Positions 26,345 through 34,456 of a stretch of DNA of 64,000 nucleotides are shown in pieces. The position numbers and the translations under genes are program-made. The notes below the pieces were generated by a model that saw only the letters and a program-made list of their open reading frames with translations, was not told the DNA's origin and made no database searches. Each line of letters starts with the position of its first letter. Position 1 is the first letter of the stretch. The DNA is taken from assembly GCF_900115065.1 (NCBI RefSeq), contig NZ_FOVE01000006.1, forward strand, positions 1 through 64,000, in the 5' to 3' direction. The stretch is from Formivibrio citricus (GTDB lineage Bacteria > Pseudomonadota > Gammaproteobacteria > Burkholderiales > Chitinibacteraceae).

Positions 26345-26965
26345 ATGAATAAAACTTTTACTCTGGCCTTTACCGGCGCGTCTGGTCTGCCCTATGGCTT
26401 GCGCCTGCTCGAATGCCTGCTCGCAGCCGGTTGCCGCGTGCATCTGGTATGCACGCAGGCGGCGCAGATTGTTGCGCGACAGGAGCTGGGCGAAACCTGG
26501 CCGTCCCGTCCTGCAGAAATGGCCACGCTGTTTCGCGAGCGTTTCGGGGTTGATGATGCGGAGCGGTTGCAGGTCTGGGGCTTGCAGGAATGGTTCGCGC
26601 CGATGGCATCGGGTTCCAATCCCGGAGACGGCATGGTGGTTTGCCCGTGCACCATGGGCTGCATGGCGGCGATTGCGGCGGGGCTTTCCGAGAACCTGCT
26701 GGAGCGCGCGGCCGACGTGATGATCAAGGAAGGCAAGAAGCTGATCCTGGTGCCGCGCGAAACGCCGTTTTCTGCAATCCACCTGGAAAACATGCTCAAG
26801 CTGTCGCGCGCCGGTGTGGTGATCCTGCCGCCCAATCCCGGTTTCTATCACCGCCCGCAAAGCGTGGCCGATCTGGTGGATTTCGTCGTCGCACGCATTC
26901 TCGATCAACTGGGCGTGCCGCATGCGCTGATGGCGCGCTGGGGCGATTCCTCCGAACCTGTTTAG
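26345..26965 (+). CDS. ubiX: Flavin prenyltransferase UbiX
   Basis: It makes prenylated FMN, the cofactor of UbiD decarboxylases used in ubiquinone synthesis and other decarboxylations. The 206-residue protein shows the N-terminal FTGASGLPYGLRLLECLL, VCPCTMGCMAAIAAGLSENLLERAADV near residues 98-125 and VPRETPFSAIHLENMLKLS near 138-156. I start at 26345 because the upstream in-frame part is repeat sequence. The ribosome-binding GGTGAG comes from the end of the repeat element. It is convergent with the MATE gene. Confidence 0.94.
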   Translation: MNKTFTLAFTGASGLPYGLRLLECLLAAGCRVHLVCTQAAQIVARQELGETWPSRPAEMATLFRERFGVDDAERLQVWGLQEWFAPMASGSNPGDGMVVCPCTMGCMAAIAAGLSENLLERAADVMIKEGKKLILVPRETPFSAIHLENMLKLSRAGVVILPPNPGFYHRPQSVADLVDFVVARILDQLGVPHALMARWGDSSEPV

Positions 26966-26972
26966 GTTTGCT

Positions 26973-26987
26973 GCGAGATTCTCTCGC
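26973..26987. terminator. Small hairpin between convergent ubiX and MATE genes
   Basis: GCGAGA (26973-26978), loop TTC, and TCTCGC (26982-26987) form a perfect short stem in the 42-bp gap between two convergent genes. There is no T-run, so intrinsic termination is uncertain. Confidence 0.3.
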
Positions 26988-27007
26988 GACAGACTTTGGG
27001 CAGGTTC

Positions 27008-28363
27008 TTACGCGCGCAACAGCCGATGGCTTTCCCGAACGAATAATCCGTACAGCAGCCCCGCTGCGAGTGCCAGCGCCAACACCAGCGCCTGCCAGAA
27101 ACCGCTGGCGTCTTGTCCGTAGCCGAAAGCCAGCGCGTAGCCGAGCGGGATTCCCAAGAGCCAGAAGGCGCAGATGTAGACCAGCATCGGCCATTTGGTG
27201 ATCTTGTAGCCGCGCAGGATGCCGGCCATGATGGTCTGGGTGGCGTCGCCGAGCTGGAAGATGGCGGCGTAGAACAGCAACTGCATCGCCAGGCTGCGCA
27301 CAGCTTCATCCGAGGTGTAGAGCGCCGTGATGCCTTCGCGCCCCAGCCCGATCAGCAGCGCGGAAAACACCGCGTAGACCAATCCCATGACGATCCCCGT
27401 GGTGCCGATCAGGCGGGCCTGCTGCGGGTTGCCCGCGCCCAGCGCATGGCCGACGCGCACGGTCAGGGCATGGCCGAGCGCGGACGGGATCATGAACACG
27501 ATGCCGGTGAAGTTGAGCGCGATCTGGTGCGCGGCCACCTGCGTGTTGCCCAGACGCGCGATCAGGAGCGCAACCAGGCTGAAGGCGCTGACCTCGACGA
27601 GGAACAACATGCCGATCGGCAACCCCAGCCTGAACAACTGCTTTTGCAGGGCGGTTTGCGGTGCCTGCCAGTGCCCGAGCGGCTGGGTTTCCCGGTAGAT
27701 CGGCGCCCAGCGCACCCAAGCCGCGAGCAGCACCGCGCTGACCCACATGCAGAAAGCCGTTGCGTAACCGCAGCCTACGCCGCCGAGTTCGGGAAAGCCG
27801 AACTTGCCGTAGATCAGCACCCAGTTGACCGGAACGTTGAGCGCCAGCCCGAACAGCGCAATGAACATCATCGGCCGCGTGCAGTTGAGACTGGCGCTGT
27901 AGCCGGCCAGTACGCGGTGGAATGCCAGCGCCGGCAGGCCCCAGACCACGGCGCGCAGAAAGCGCGTGGCCTTGTCCGCGCCTTCGGCATCGAGCCCCGA
28001 AAGGCTGAAAAACGGCGCGATCAGCCACGCGAGCACCATGCCCGCCACCGCGAAAGCCAGCCCCTGCCAGAGCCCCTGTTGCACGATGCCTGGGATGGCG
28101 TGATGTTCCTTGGCGCCGACGCGATGCGCTACTAGGGGGTTGATCGCCAGCGTCAGGCCGAGCAGCGTGACCATGAGTGCCACCCAGATCGAGCCCCCGA
28201 CCGAAATCGCTGCGAGATCGACCGCCGAGTAGTGCCCGGCCATGGTCGAATCGACGAAGGCCGAGCCGATCTGCGCGAGCTGCGTGACCATGATCGGCCA
28301 GGCGAGCTGCATCGTGGCGCGGGCATCGGCAAGCCGGGAGGGGTGTGAGGGAGGTTGTTTCAT
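27008..28363 (-). CDS. MATE family multidrug efflux transporter (NorM-like)
   Basis: This inner-membrane antiporter expels cationic drugs with sodium or proton influx. The 451-residue protein has twelve predicted membrane helices and MATE features such as WPIMVTQLAQIGSAFVDSTMAG at the N-terminus and the pseudo-repeat beginning LGLPIGMLFLVEVSAFSLVAL near residue 250. I start at 28363 (MKQPPSHPSRLADAR); the frame continues upstream only through the CACAGAG repeat (the LCLCGEKFW stretch), which is not protein-like. The repeat end supplies GGTGAG nine bases before this ATG. Confidence 0.9.
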   Translation of the reverse strand: MKQPPSHPSRLADARATMQLAWPIMVTQLAQIGSAFVDSTMAGHYSAVDLAAISVGGSIWVALMVTLLGLTLAINPLVAHRVGAKEHHAIPGIVQQGLWQGLAFAVAGMVLAWLIAPFFSLSGLDAEGADKATRFLRAVVWGLPALAFHRVLAGYSASLNCTRPMMFIALFGLALNVPVNWVLIYGKFGFPELGGVGCGYATAFCMWVSAVLLAAWVRWAPIYRETQPLGHWQAPQTALQKQLFRLGLPIGMLFLVEVSAFSLVALLIARLGNTQVAAHQIALNFTGIVFMIPSALGHALTVRVGHALGAGNPQQARLIGTTGIVMGLVYAVFSALLIGLGREGITALYTSDEAVRSLAMQLLFYAAIFQLGDATQTIMAGILRGYKITKWPMLVYICAFWLLGIPLGYALAFGYGQDASGFWQALVLALALAAGLLYGLFVRESHRLLRA

Positions 28364-28372
28364 CCAAAATTT

Positions 28373-28507
28373 CTCACCACAGAGACACAGAGGCACAGAG
28401 AAAAGACAAGCCAAGATGCCTTGAGGTTACCTCGCCAGACGGATAGGCAACTCAACATAACAAGGTTCTGATTTCTAGCTCTTCTCTGCGCCTCTGTGTC
28501 TCTGTGG
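28373..28507 (-). repeat. CACAGAG inverted-arm intergenic element, copy 2
   Basis: The left arm 28373-28404 and the right arm 28481-28507 are inverted copies of the three-unit CACAGAG(R) motif around a core of about 76 bp. Core blocks (GGTT, GACGG, AACA, TTTCT-GC) match copy 1 in order. The left end faces the MATE gene and matches the ubiX-side end of copy 1 through GTGGTGAGA. Confidence 0.75.
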
Positions 28508-28519
28508 TTCAACATAGGT

Positions 28520-28969
28520 TCAATCGGGCCGGGAGTCGAGCATCAGCGTGACAGGGCCGTCGTTGACCAGATGCACCTGCATGTCGGCACCAAAAACGCC
28601 GGTGGGAACCGGTTGGCCGAGCGTGGCTTCGAGCTTTTTGACGAAGGCTTCGAACAGCGGCTGAGAGACATCGCCCTTGGCTGCGCGCCCCCACGAAGGG
28701 CGGTTGCCCTTGGCATAATCGGCGTAGAGCGTGAACTGCGATACCGCGAGCACTTCGCCGTCACAATCCTGCACGCTGCGGTTCATCACGCCGTTTTCGT
28801 CCGGGAAGATGCGCAGGCGCGCGAGCTTGCCCGCCATCCAGTCGAGGTCTTCCGCAGTGTCGGAATTTTCGATGCCGACCAGCAGCAATAGCCCGTGGCC
28901 GATGGCGCCCGTGATTTGGCCTTCGACTTCGACACGGGCTTCACGAACCCGCTGGAGCAATACGCGCAT
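28520..28969 (-). CDS. dtd: D-aminoacyl-tRNA deacylase
   Basis: It hydrolyses D-aminoacyl-tRNA and glycyl-tRNA(Ala) mistakes. The 149-residue protein has the conserved [16 protein letters not shown] near residues 76-91 and the Gly-cisPro motif in NDGPVTLML near the C-terminus. I start at 28969 ([15 protein letters not shown]); the longer frame upstream overlaps asd and is not conserved-looking. It is divergent from asd, with about 100 bp between. Confidence 0.95.
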   Translation of the reverse strand: MRVLLQRVREARVEVEGQITGAIGHGLLLLVGIENSDTAEDLDWMAGKLARLRIFPDENGVMNRSVQDCDGEVLAVSQFTLYADYAKGNRPSWGRAAKGDVSQPLFEAFVKKLEATLGQPVPTGVFGADMQVHLVNDGPVTLMLDSRPD

Positions 28970-29072
28970 AGGGTAAACCCTTACAAAAACGGCTTTTTTG
29001 TCTCGCCAAAGCCCGGATTTTTCAGTATTCTCATTGGTTCCGCAATGCAATGTTTCCCGGAAGGAATGTGTG

Positions 29073-30179
29073 ATGAAGAAGGTTGGCCTAGTCGGTTGGC
29101 GTGGTATGGTGGGCTCGGTCCTCATGCAGCGCATGCAGGAAGAAAAGGATTTTGCCCTGATTGATCCGGTGTTTTTCACCACCTCGCAAGCCGGGCAGGC
29201 TGCGCCTGATTTCGATAAATCCGCCGGCACGCTGAAAGACGCCAACAGCATTGCCGAACTTTCGGCCATGGACATCATCATTTCCTGCCAGGGTGGCGAT
29301 TACACCACGGAAATCTTCCCCAAGCTGCGCGCCTCCGGCTGGAACGGCTACTGGATCGATGCCGCCTCCACGCTGCGTATGGAAGACGATGCCGTCATCA
29401 TTCTCGACCCGGTCAACCGCAACGTGATCGACGCCGCGCTCGCCAAGGGCGTGAAGAACTACATCGGCGGCAACTGCACAAACTCCATCATGCTCATGGG
29501 CATGGGCGGGCTGTTCCGCGAAGGCTTGGTCGAGTGGGTCAGCTCCATGACCTACCAGGCCGCATCCGGCGGCGGTGCCAACCACATGCGCGAACTGCTC
29601 AAGGGCATGGGCGTGGTGCATGGCGCCGTGGCGGATGAACTCGCCACCCCGTCGTCCGCGATCCTGGAAATCGACCGCAAGGTGGCCAAGGCGATCCGCG
29701 AAGACGTGCCGACCGAATTCTTCGGCGCGCCGCTCGCCGGCGGCCTGATCCCGTGGATCGACAAGCAGCTCGACAACGGCCAATCCAAGGAAGAATGGAA
29801 GGGCCAGGCCGAAGTGAACAAGATTCTCGGCAACACCGACATCATCCCGGTCGACGGCCTGTGCGTGCGCATCGGCGCGATGCGCTGCCACAGCCTTGCG
29901 CTGACCATGAAGCTGAAGAAAGACCTGCCGCTGGCCGAGATCGAAACCCTCATCCAGTCCGGCAACCCGTGGGTGAAGTGGGTGCCGAACGTGCGCGAAA
30001 TCTCGGTCAAGGAACTGACCCCGGCTGCACTCACCGGCGGCCTGCAGATCGGCGTTGGCCGTGTGCGCAAGCTCAACATGGGGCCGGAATACATCAGCGC
30101 CTTTGTCTGCGGCGACCAGTTGCTGTGGGGTGCAGCCGAGCCGCTGCGCCGGATGCTGCGGATTCTGCTCGAAAAATAA
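29073..30179 (+). CDS. asd: Aspartate-semialdehyde dehydrogenase
   Basis: It makes aspartate semialdehyde for lysine, threonine, methionine and diaminopimelate. The 368-residue protein has [15 protein letters not shown] at residues 4-18, the catalytic cysteine in [16 protein letters not shown] near 131, and the substrate-binding [13 protein letters not shown] near 164. The length matches the gram-negative subtype. I start at 29073, preceded by GGAAGGA; the frame from 28998 is spurious. A terminator lies at 30345. Confidence 0.96.
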   Translation: MKKVGLVGWRGMVGSVLMQRMQEEKDFALIDPVFFTTSQAGQAAPDFDKSAGTLKDANSIAELSAMDIIISCQGGDYTTEIFPKLRASGWNGYWIDAASTLRMEDDAVIILDPVNRNVIDAALAKGVKNYIGGNCTNSIMLMGMGGLFREGLVEWVSSMTYQAASGGGANHMRELLKGMGVVHGAVADELATPSSAILEIDRKVAKAIREDVPTEFFGAPLAGGLIPWIDKQLDNGQSKEEWKGQAEVNKILGNTDIIPVDGLCVRIGAMRCHSLALTMKLKKDLPLAEIETLIQSGNPWVKWVPNVREISVKELTPAALTGGLQIGVGRVRKLNMGPEYISAFVCGDQLLWGAAEPLRRMLRILLEK

Positions 30180-30194
30180 GCGCCTATTCCATCA

Positions 30195-30322
30195 GGCGGC
30201 TGCGCCTTCGCATCTGGCAGTCGGGCGGTGCTCGGAATCCTCATGTACTCGCATGTACATTCAGGTTCCTGCGCTCCGTCCTCCTGCCACCTGCTTTGGC
30301 TCGCTCGCCTGCTGAAACAGGC
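30195..30322 (+). repeat. Unit A dispersed intergenic repeat, diverged copy
   Basis: It begins GGCGGCTGCGCCTTCGCATC and ends CTGCTTTGGCTCGCTCGCC plus the hairpin GCCTGCTGAAACAGGC. It matches the two near-identical copies at 33210-33325 and 33377-33492 with scattered changes. It follows asd directly. Confidence 0.7.
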
Positions 30323-30344
30323 TTTTACCTGCGCCATACGCAAT

Positions 30345-30374
30345 AAAAAACCCGGTTGCGAAGCCGGGTTTTTT
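30345..30374 (+). terminator. Rho-independent terminator downstream of asd
   Basis: AAAAAACCCGG (30345-30355) and CCGGGTTTTTT (30364-30374) form a perfect 11-bp stem with an 8-nt loop and a terminal T-run. It lies 165 nt after the asd stop, beyond the unit A repeat. Confidence 0.85.
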
Positions 30375-30678
30375 GTTTCAGAGGCTTGGTGGTTATGCCG
30401 AAACGGACAATGAACGTCGGATTTATGCGCCTGTCGGCGCGTTGTTTTTGAATACCGTTTCCGCACGGCGGGCGGGAAGGAGACTTTGTTTCGCCAAAGT
30501 CCCCTTCACCCCAAAGGCGACCCCGCCTTGCGGCCCTCCGGGCTTCCCGCAGTCGGTCGCGAGCCTGGGTCTCGCTCCACTCCTTTGGCGCTGGCCAAGG
30601 GGGTATCGCTGGCCTTGGCCAATAGTGCGGTAGCGCAAGGCGAATGCCGGGCTGGTTGCCGCTTCGCCCCGCTCTGGG
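30375..30678. other. Intergenic stretch with small inverted repeats, no gene seen
   Basis: No convincing coding region is present. Two perfect inverted repeats occur: GACTTTG/CAAAGTC (30482-30501) and TGGCCAAGG/CCTTGGCCA (30593-30622). Codon-like patterns here do not match a known protein, and the stretch looks like decayed intergenic repeat material downstream of yaeQ. Confidence 0.45.
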
Positions 30679-31221
30679 TTACTTGTCCTTCCATATTTCC
30701 ACGCCCACCTGCACGTTCTCGCTCTGGTCGGCGAGCCAGACCTGGCCGTCCTGGATCGTGCATTGCAACTGCATGCTGCGCTGGGCGAGCGCGGCGATTG
30801 CCTGTACGTCGGCGGGCGGCAGGTTGCAGACGCGCAGATTGTCGAAGCGCTGTGCCTTGCCCTTGATTTGCTCCCACCAGATTTCCGCCGAGCGGCCGCT
30901 GTAGCAATAGACGATTACCTGTGCCGACTTGGCGCAGATCTGGCGCAGGCGTTTTTCGTCGGGCTGGCCGAGTTCGATCCAGAGCTCAATCGCGCCGGTC
31001 AGGTCTTTTTGCCAGAGGTCCGGCTCGTCGGTATCGCACAGGCCCTTGGTGAAAGCGAGGGATTCACTGGCGTTGAGCGCGAAGGCCAGGATTCGCGCCA
31101 TCATGCGCTCGTCGTTTTCCGACGGGTGGCGGGCGATGGTCAGGGAGTGGCTGCCGTAGTAGTGGCGGTCCATGTCGGCGATCTGCAGATCGGCCTTGCA
31201 AATGGTGGCTTTGAGCGCCAT
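30679..31221 (-). CDS. yaeQ: YaeQ family protein
   Basis: This is a 180-residue YaeQ protein, a PD-(D/E)XK-nuclease-fold family of uncertain role, once proposed to suppress rfaH defects. Visible features are ALKATICKADLQIADMDRHYY at the N-terminus (residues 2-22), SENDERMMARILAFAL near 33-48, DLTGAIELWIELGQPDEKRL near 72-91 and VIVYCYSGRSAEIWW near 100-114. I start at 31221. It stands alone between repeat-bearing gaps, downstream of ald on the same strand. Confidence 0.88.
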   Translation of the reverse strand: MALKATICKADLQIADMDRHYYGSHSLTIARHPSENDERMMARILAFALNASESLAFTKGLCDTDEPDLWQKDLTGAIELWIELGQPDEKRLRQICAKSAQVIVYCYSGRSAEIWWEQIKGKAQRFDNLRVCNLPPADVQAIAALAQRSMQLQCTIQDGQVWLADQSENVQVGVEIWKDK

Positions 31222-31306
31222 GGCGGTCTTTCGGGGAAAGGCAAAGACCGGAATGATGAAGGGTTTGGGATGGTTGCGCCATCCCGGCGTTTCACCCTCT
31301 CCCCGG

Positions 31307-31329
31307 CCCTCCCCCTTCAAGGGGGAGGG
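31307..31329. repeat. CCCTCYCCC hairpin repeat, copy S1
   Basis: CCCTCCCCCTT (31307-31317) and AAGGGGGAGGG (31319-31329) form a perfect 11-bp palindrome with a one-base centre, preceded by CCCTCTCCCCGG. Related hairpins are at 38024, 44580 and 44647. It lies between ald and yaeQ. Confidence 0.75.
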
Positions 31330-31352
31330 AGAAGGGCAGGGAGGTCTGATGT

Positions 31353-32474
31353 TTACAGCGCGTTCAGGGCATCGACGGCGGGGACGTATTCGTAGCCCAG
31401 ATCGCGGGCGACGGCTTCGTAGGTGACCTTGCCGCAGCAGACGTTCAGGCCGTTCTTCAGGTGGCCGTCTTCGAGCAGGGCGCGTTTCACGCCTTTTTCG
31501 GCAATTGCCAGCGCAAAGGCGAGCGTGGCGTTGGTCAGTGCGACGGTCGAAGTGCGCGCGACGCCGCCCGGCATGTTGGCGACGCAGTAGTGTGTAACGC
31601 CGTCGACCACGTAGGTCGGTTCCTGGTGCGTGGTGGCGTGCGAGGTTTCAAAGCAACCACCCTGGTCGATGGCGACGTCGACCAGCACCGAGCCCGGCTT
31701 CATCAGCTTGAGCATGTCGCGCGTAACCAGCTTGGGCGCGGCGGCGCCGGGGATCAGCACCGCGCCGATCACGGCATCGGCCACTTTCAGTTGCGCTTCA
31801 ATCGCATCGCGCGTCGAGTACAGCGTCTTGATGCGGCCGTCAAAATCGTTGTCGATTTCCTTCAGGCGCGGCAGGGATTTGTCGAGGATCGTCACGTCCG
31901 CGCCCAGCCCCATCGCCATGCGTGCGGCGTTGATGCCGACCACGCCGCCGCCGAGCACGGTGACATGCCCCGGCGCCACGCCCGGCACGCCGCCCAGCAA
32001 CACGCCGGAGCCGCCCTGCGATTTTTCCAGCGCGCGCGCCGCAGCTTGCAGCGCCATGCGCCCGGCGACTTCCGACATCGGAGCCAAGAGCGGCAGGCCG
32101 CCGCGGATGTCGGTCACGGTTTCGTAGGCGATGCAGATCGCGCCGGATTCGACGAGGCCCTTGGTCTGCTCGGGATCGGGAGCGAGGTGCAGGTAGGTGT
32201 AGAGAATCTGGCCGGGGCGCAACTGCATGTATTCGACCGGTTGCGGTTCCTTGACCTTGATGATCATCTCTGAGCGGGCAAAAATTTCCGCTGCGGTATC
32301 GACCATGCGTGCGCCGGCGGACTGGTATTGGTCGTCGGTGAAGCCGATGGCCGTGCCGGCCTGTTTTTCAACCATGACCTGATGGCCGTGGGCAACGAGT
32401 TCGCGCACACCAGCCGGGGTCAGGCCGACCCGGTATTCGTGGTTCTTGATTTCCTTGGGTACTCCGATCAGCAT
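31353..32474 (-). CDS. ald: Alanine dehydrogenase
   Basis: It interconverts L-alanine and pyruvate with NAD. The 373-residue protein has [20 protein letters not shown] (residues 1-20), the nucleotide-binding [21 protein letters not shown] near 170-190 and HRVGLTP-type substrate residues, together with [19 protein letters not shown] near 116-134. A GGAGAAGAAA ribosome-binding site precedes the ATG. It is divergent from an Lrp-type regulator, the classic arrangement for an alanine-induced catabolic gene. Confidence 0.95.
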   Translation of the reverse strand: MLIGVPKEIKNHEYRVGLTPAGVRELVAHGHQVMVEKQAGTAIGFTDDQYQSAGARMVDTAAEIFARSEMIIKVKEPQPVEYMQLRPGQILYTYLHLAPDPEQTKGLVESGAICIAYETVTDIRGGLPLLAPMSEVAGRMALQAAARALEKSQGGSGVLLGGVPGVAPGHVTVLGGGVVGINAARMAMGLGADVTILDKSLPRLKEIDNDFDGRIKTLYSTRDAIEAQLKVADAVIGAVLIPGAAAPKLVTRDMLKLMKPGSVLVDVAIDQGGCFETSHATTHQEPTYVVDGVTHYCVANMPGGVARTSTVALTNATLAFALAIAEKGVKRALLEDGHLKNGLNVCCGKVTYEAVARDLGYEYVPAVDALNAL

Positions 32475-32695
32475 TTTCTTCTCCGTTTGTATTCCAATCC
32501 CAGATAGAAACGATACTTTGTCATCGGCGCTTGCCGTGCTATCTGCACTGTCTGCGCGCCTCTTCCGCGTCTCGTTTCCATCTGGAACTGGAAGTAGATG
32601 GCGATCCGCCGGGCGTTTGATTGTGTATTTTTAGCGGATAATTCAGTATATGGATGCCAATGCAGATGAAGTACCTAATGTTTCAATTTTCTACG

Positions 32696-32706
32696 GTGAA
32701 TTTCAC
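32696..32706. promoter_or_regulatory. Palindrome in the ald/Lrp-regulator intergenic region
   Basis: GTGAATTTCAC is a perfect inverted repeat (GTGAA, T, TTCAC) 36 nt before the regulator ATG, in an AT-rich 267-bp divergent gap. It is a candidate operator for the Lrp-family protein. No clear sigma-70 pair is obvious. Confidence 0.4.
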
Positions 32707-32741
32707 TGCAAAGTGCGCCAAAAATGGATCGGAGCAGTGAA

Positions 32742-33203
32742 ATGCACGAACTCGATAAGATCGACCGCAAAATCCTAGCCATCCTGCAGCGCGAGGCGCG
32801 GATTCCCATTACCGAACTCGCCGCGCGTGTCGGGCTATCGCCCACCCCGGTCAGTGAGCGGGTCAAGCGGCTGGAGCAGGAACGTGTGATCACCGGCTAC
32901 CACGCCCACCTCAATCAGCAACTGCTGGGTTTGCGCATTCTGGTGTTCGTCGAACTGCGCTTGTCCAAGAAATCGGCGGAGATATTCGACGCGGTCAAGC
33001 GCGAACTGGCGCTGGTGCCGGAAGTGCTGGAATGCCATCTCGTGGCCGGCGAGTTCGATTACCTGATCAAGGCACGCATCCCGGACATGCAGAACTACCG
33101 TGGCCTGCTCGGCCGCATCCTGCTCAAGTTGCCGATGGCGATCGAATCGCGCAGTTATGTGGTGATGGAAGAGGTCAAGGAAAGCCACATCGTGGAAGTG
33201 TAG
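32742..33203 (+). CDS. Lrp/AsnC family transcriptional regulator
   Basis: This 153-residue regulator has an N-terminal HTH (LDKIDRKILAILQREARIPITEL, then VGLSPTPVSERVKRLEQERVITGYHA, within residues 3-58) and a C-terminal RAM ligand domain with VLECHLVAGEFDYLIKARIPDM near 93-115. I start at 32742 because GGAG lies seven bases upstream; an ATG at 32724 would add six residues. Divergence from ald suggests it is the alanine-responsive activator (AldR/BkdR-like) of that gene, which is inference. Confidence 0.92.
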   Translation: MHELDKIDRKILAILQREARIPITELAARVGLSPTPVSERVKRLEQERVITGYHAHLNQQLLGLRILVFVELRLSKKSAEIFDAVKRELALVPEVLECHLVAGEFDYLIKARIPDMQNYRGLLGRILLKLPMAIESRSYVVMEEVKESHIVEV

Positions 33204-33209
33204 CCTTCG

Positions 33210-33325
33210 GGCGGCTGCACCTTCGCATCTTGCGGTCGGGCGGTGCGCGGAATCCTCGTGGGCTTCATGCCCATCCCGGTTCCTGTGCTCCGGCCTCCCG
33301 CAACCTGCTTTGGCTCGCTCGCCCG
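33210..33325 (+). repeat. Unit A dispersed repeat, copy 1
   Basis: This 116-bp unit starts seven bases after the Lrp-regulator stop. It differs from the copy at 33377-33492 at two positions seen by eye (A/G after GGCGGCTGC, and G/A in CCTCRTGGGC). It ends in CTGCTTTGGCTCGCTCGCCCG. Confidence 0.85.
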
Positions 33326-33376
33326 AAGGGGCGTGTGGCATCGGCACGACCACGAAGAAAGCCCAATGATGGGGCG

Positions 33377-33492
33377 GGCGGCTGCGCCTTCGCATCTTGC
33401 GGTCGGGCGGTGCGCGGAATCCTCATGGGCTTCATGCCCATCCCGGTTCCTGTGCTCCGGCCTCCCGCAACCTGCTTTGGCTCGCTCGCCCG
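33377..33492 (+). repeat. Unit A dispersed repeat, copy 2
   Basis: This is the second near-identical 116-bp copy, 167 bp downstream of the first in direct orientation. Its 3' end is also the start of the 152-bp direct repeat at 33455-33606. Confidence 0.85.
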
Positions 33493-33606
33493 TTGCAATC
33501 GATGGGAATGCCCACGGAGAGAGCCCAATCGTAGGGAGGGTTAGCCGCAGGCGTAACCCACCGGATCAAGATCGCCGAAGGCGAAACAAAGAGCCAACAA
33601 GTTCAA
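33455..33606 (+). repeat. 152-bp direct repeat, first copy
   Basis: It matches 33667-33818 with three visible mismatches. It contains the tail of unit A, then a TAGGGAGGGTTAGCCGCAGG-type hairpin motif (GGGTTAGCCGCAGGCGTAACCC). The copies are offset by 212 bp. Confidence 0.9.
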
Positions 33607-33639
33607 AGGAGCGGGGTTGTTCTTTCAAGCACCTGCCTG

Positions 33640-33668
33640 CGCGGGTCGATGACCCGCCCTACAAGGCT
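33640..33668. repeat. CGCGGGTCGATGACCCG hairpin repeat, first copy
   Basis: CGGGTC and GACCCG form a stem around AT. The same 29-bp sequence, running on to CCCTACAAGGCT, recurs at 33854-33882 after the second 152-bp copy. Confidence 0.8.
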
Positions 33669-33818
33669 CCGGCCTCCCGCAACCTGCTTTGGCTCGCTCG
33701 CCCGTTGCAATCGATGGGAATTCCCACGGAGAGAGCCCAATCGTAGGGAGGGTTAGCCGCAGGCGTAACCCACCGGATCAAGATTGCCGAAGGCGAAACA
33801 AAGAACCAACAAGTTCAA
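33667..33818 (+). repeat. 152-bp direct repeat, second copy
   Basis: This is the second copy of the unit at 33455-33606. Differences are G to T in GGAATKCCCAC, C to T in AAGATYGCC and G to A in AAGARCC. Together with the 29-bp hairpin that follows each copy, this looks like a recent tandem duplication of a composite repeat. Confidence 0.9.
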
Positions 33819-33853
33819 CAGGGGCGGGTTCGGTTTTCTCAAACTCCGGCTCG

Positions 33854-33882
33854 CGCGGGTCGATGACCCGCCCTACAAGGCT
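33854..33882. repeat. CGCGGGTCGATGACCCG hairpin repeat, second copy
   Basis: It is identical to the copy at 33640-33668. The stop codon and the last codons of the minus-strand orphan gene lie inside it. Confidence 0.8.
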
Positions 33883-34364
33883 GCCCAGTGAGATTGCAGT
33901 AAGGTTAGCAAGTCGTCGGATAATTTAGTGTTGATTGTTTGCCGGGACAGGGGAAGTTTGTTGTAGTCATCAATGGCGTTGCCTATTAGGTAATAAGCTT
34001 CTTCCTTTAAGTTGGCCTCAAAGAACCGGTCGTCTGATGGTTTTGTTTTTTCGCCGCGTCCTGCATGCTTCAGCGAGTTGTACGTCAAGCGGTAAAAAGC
34101 GATTGACTTGCCGATTTCTTTTTGTTGCTCATTCAGGGGGAGATTGGTTAGAGGGACGCCTTTGAGGTTTGCAGCCATTCCGGCCAATTGAGTTTGAGAT
34201 GGCTTTCCCCCTAGCTCTTCTAGCCAAGGAGCAACAATGCCGATCACTGCGCCGGCCAGTAAAATGCTTTTGGCGAAATCAATATTTGTTTCTCCAGCCC
34301 GGTAAGTTTTTGCGGCATCAACAAGTAACTCACCCGCCAGTAGAATTTTGTCATGAGTTTCCAT
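33873..34364 (-). CDS. Hypothetical protein in a repeat island, possibly 3'-truncated
   Basis: I do not recognise this 163-residue protein. It is helical and soluble-looking, with one mildly hydrophobic stretch near residues 31-46 (SILLAGAVIGIVAPWL). It carries YRLTYNSLKHAG near 92-103, a pattern seen in some uncharacterised helical families. Its DNA is clearly richer in A and T than neighbouring genes, which suggests transfer. The last residues and the TAG stop come from a hairpin repeat present elsewhere, so the original C-terminus may have been lost. Confidence 0.6.
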   Translation of the reverse strand: METHDKILLAGELLVDAAKTYRAGETNIDFAKSILLAGAVIGIVAPWLEELGGKPSQTQLAGMAANLKGVPLTNLPLNEQQKEIGKSIAFYRLTYNSLKHAGRGEKTKPSDDRFFEANLKEEAYYLIGNAIDDYNKLPLSRQTINTKLSDDLLTLLQSHWAAL

Positions 34365-34456
34365 GTCGTCTCCGATTTTGCCTAGCGGGTATCTCCACCA
34401 CCGGTGGCGTATTCAAATAAAACATCACTGTCGTGAACCCCACAGGCCCCGGCAAA

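Noticed and set aside
33210-33882. Insertion sequence in the repeat island
   Set aside because: No transposase frame, no terminal inverted repeats of IS type and no clear target duplication.
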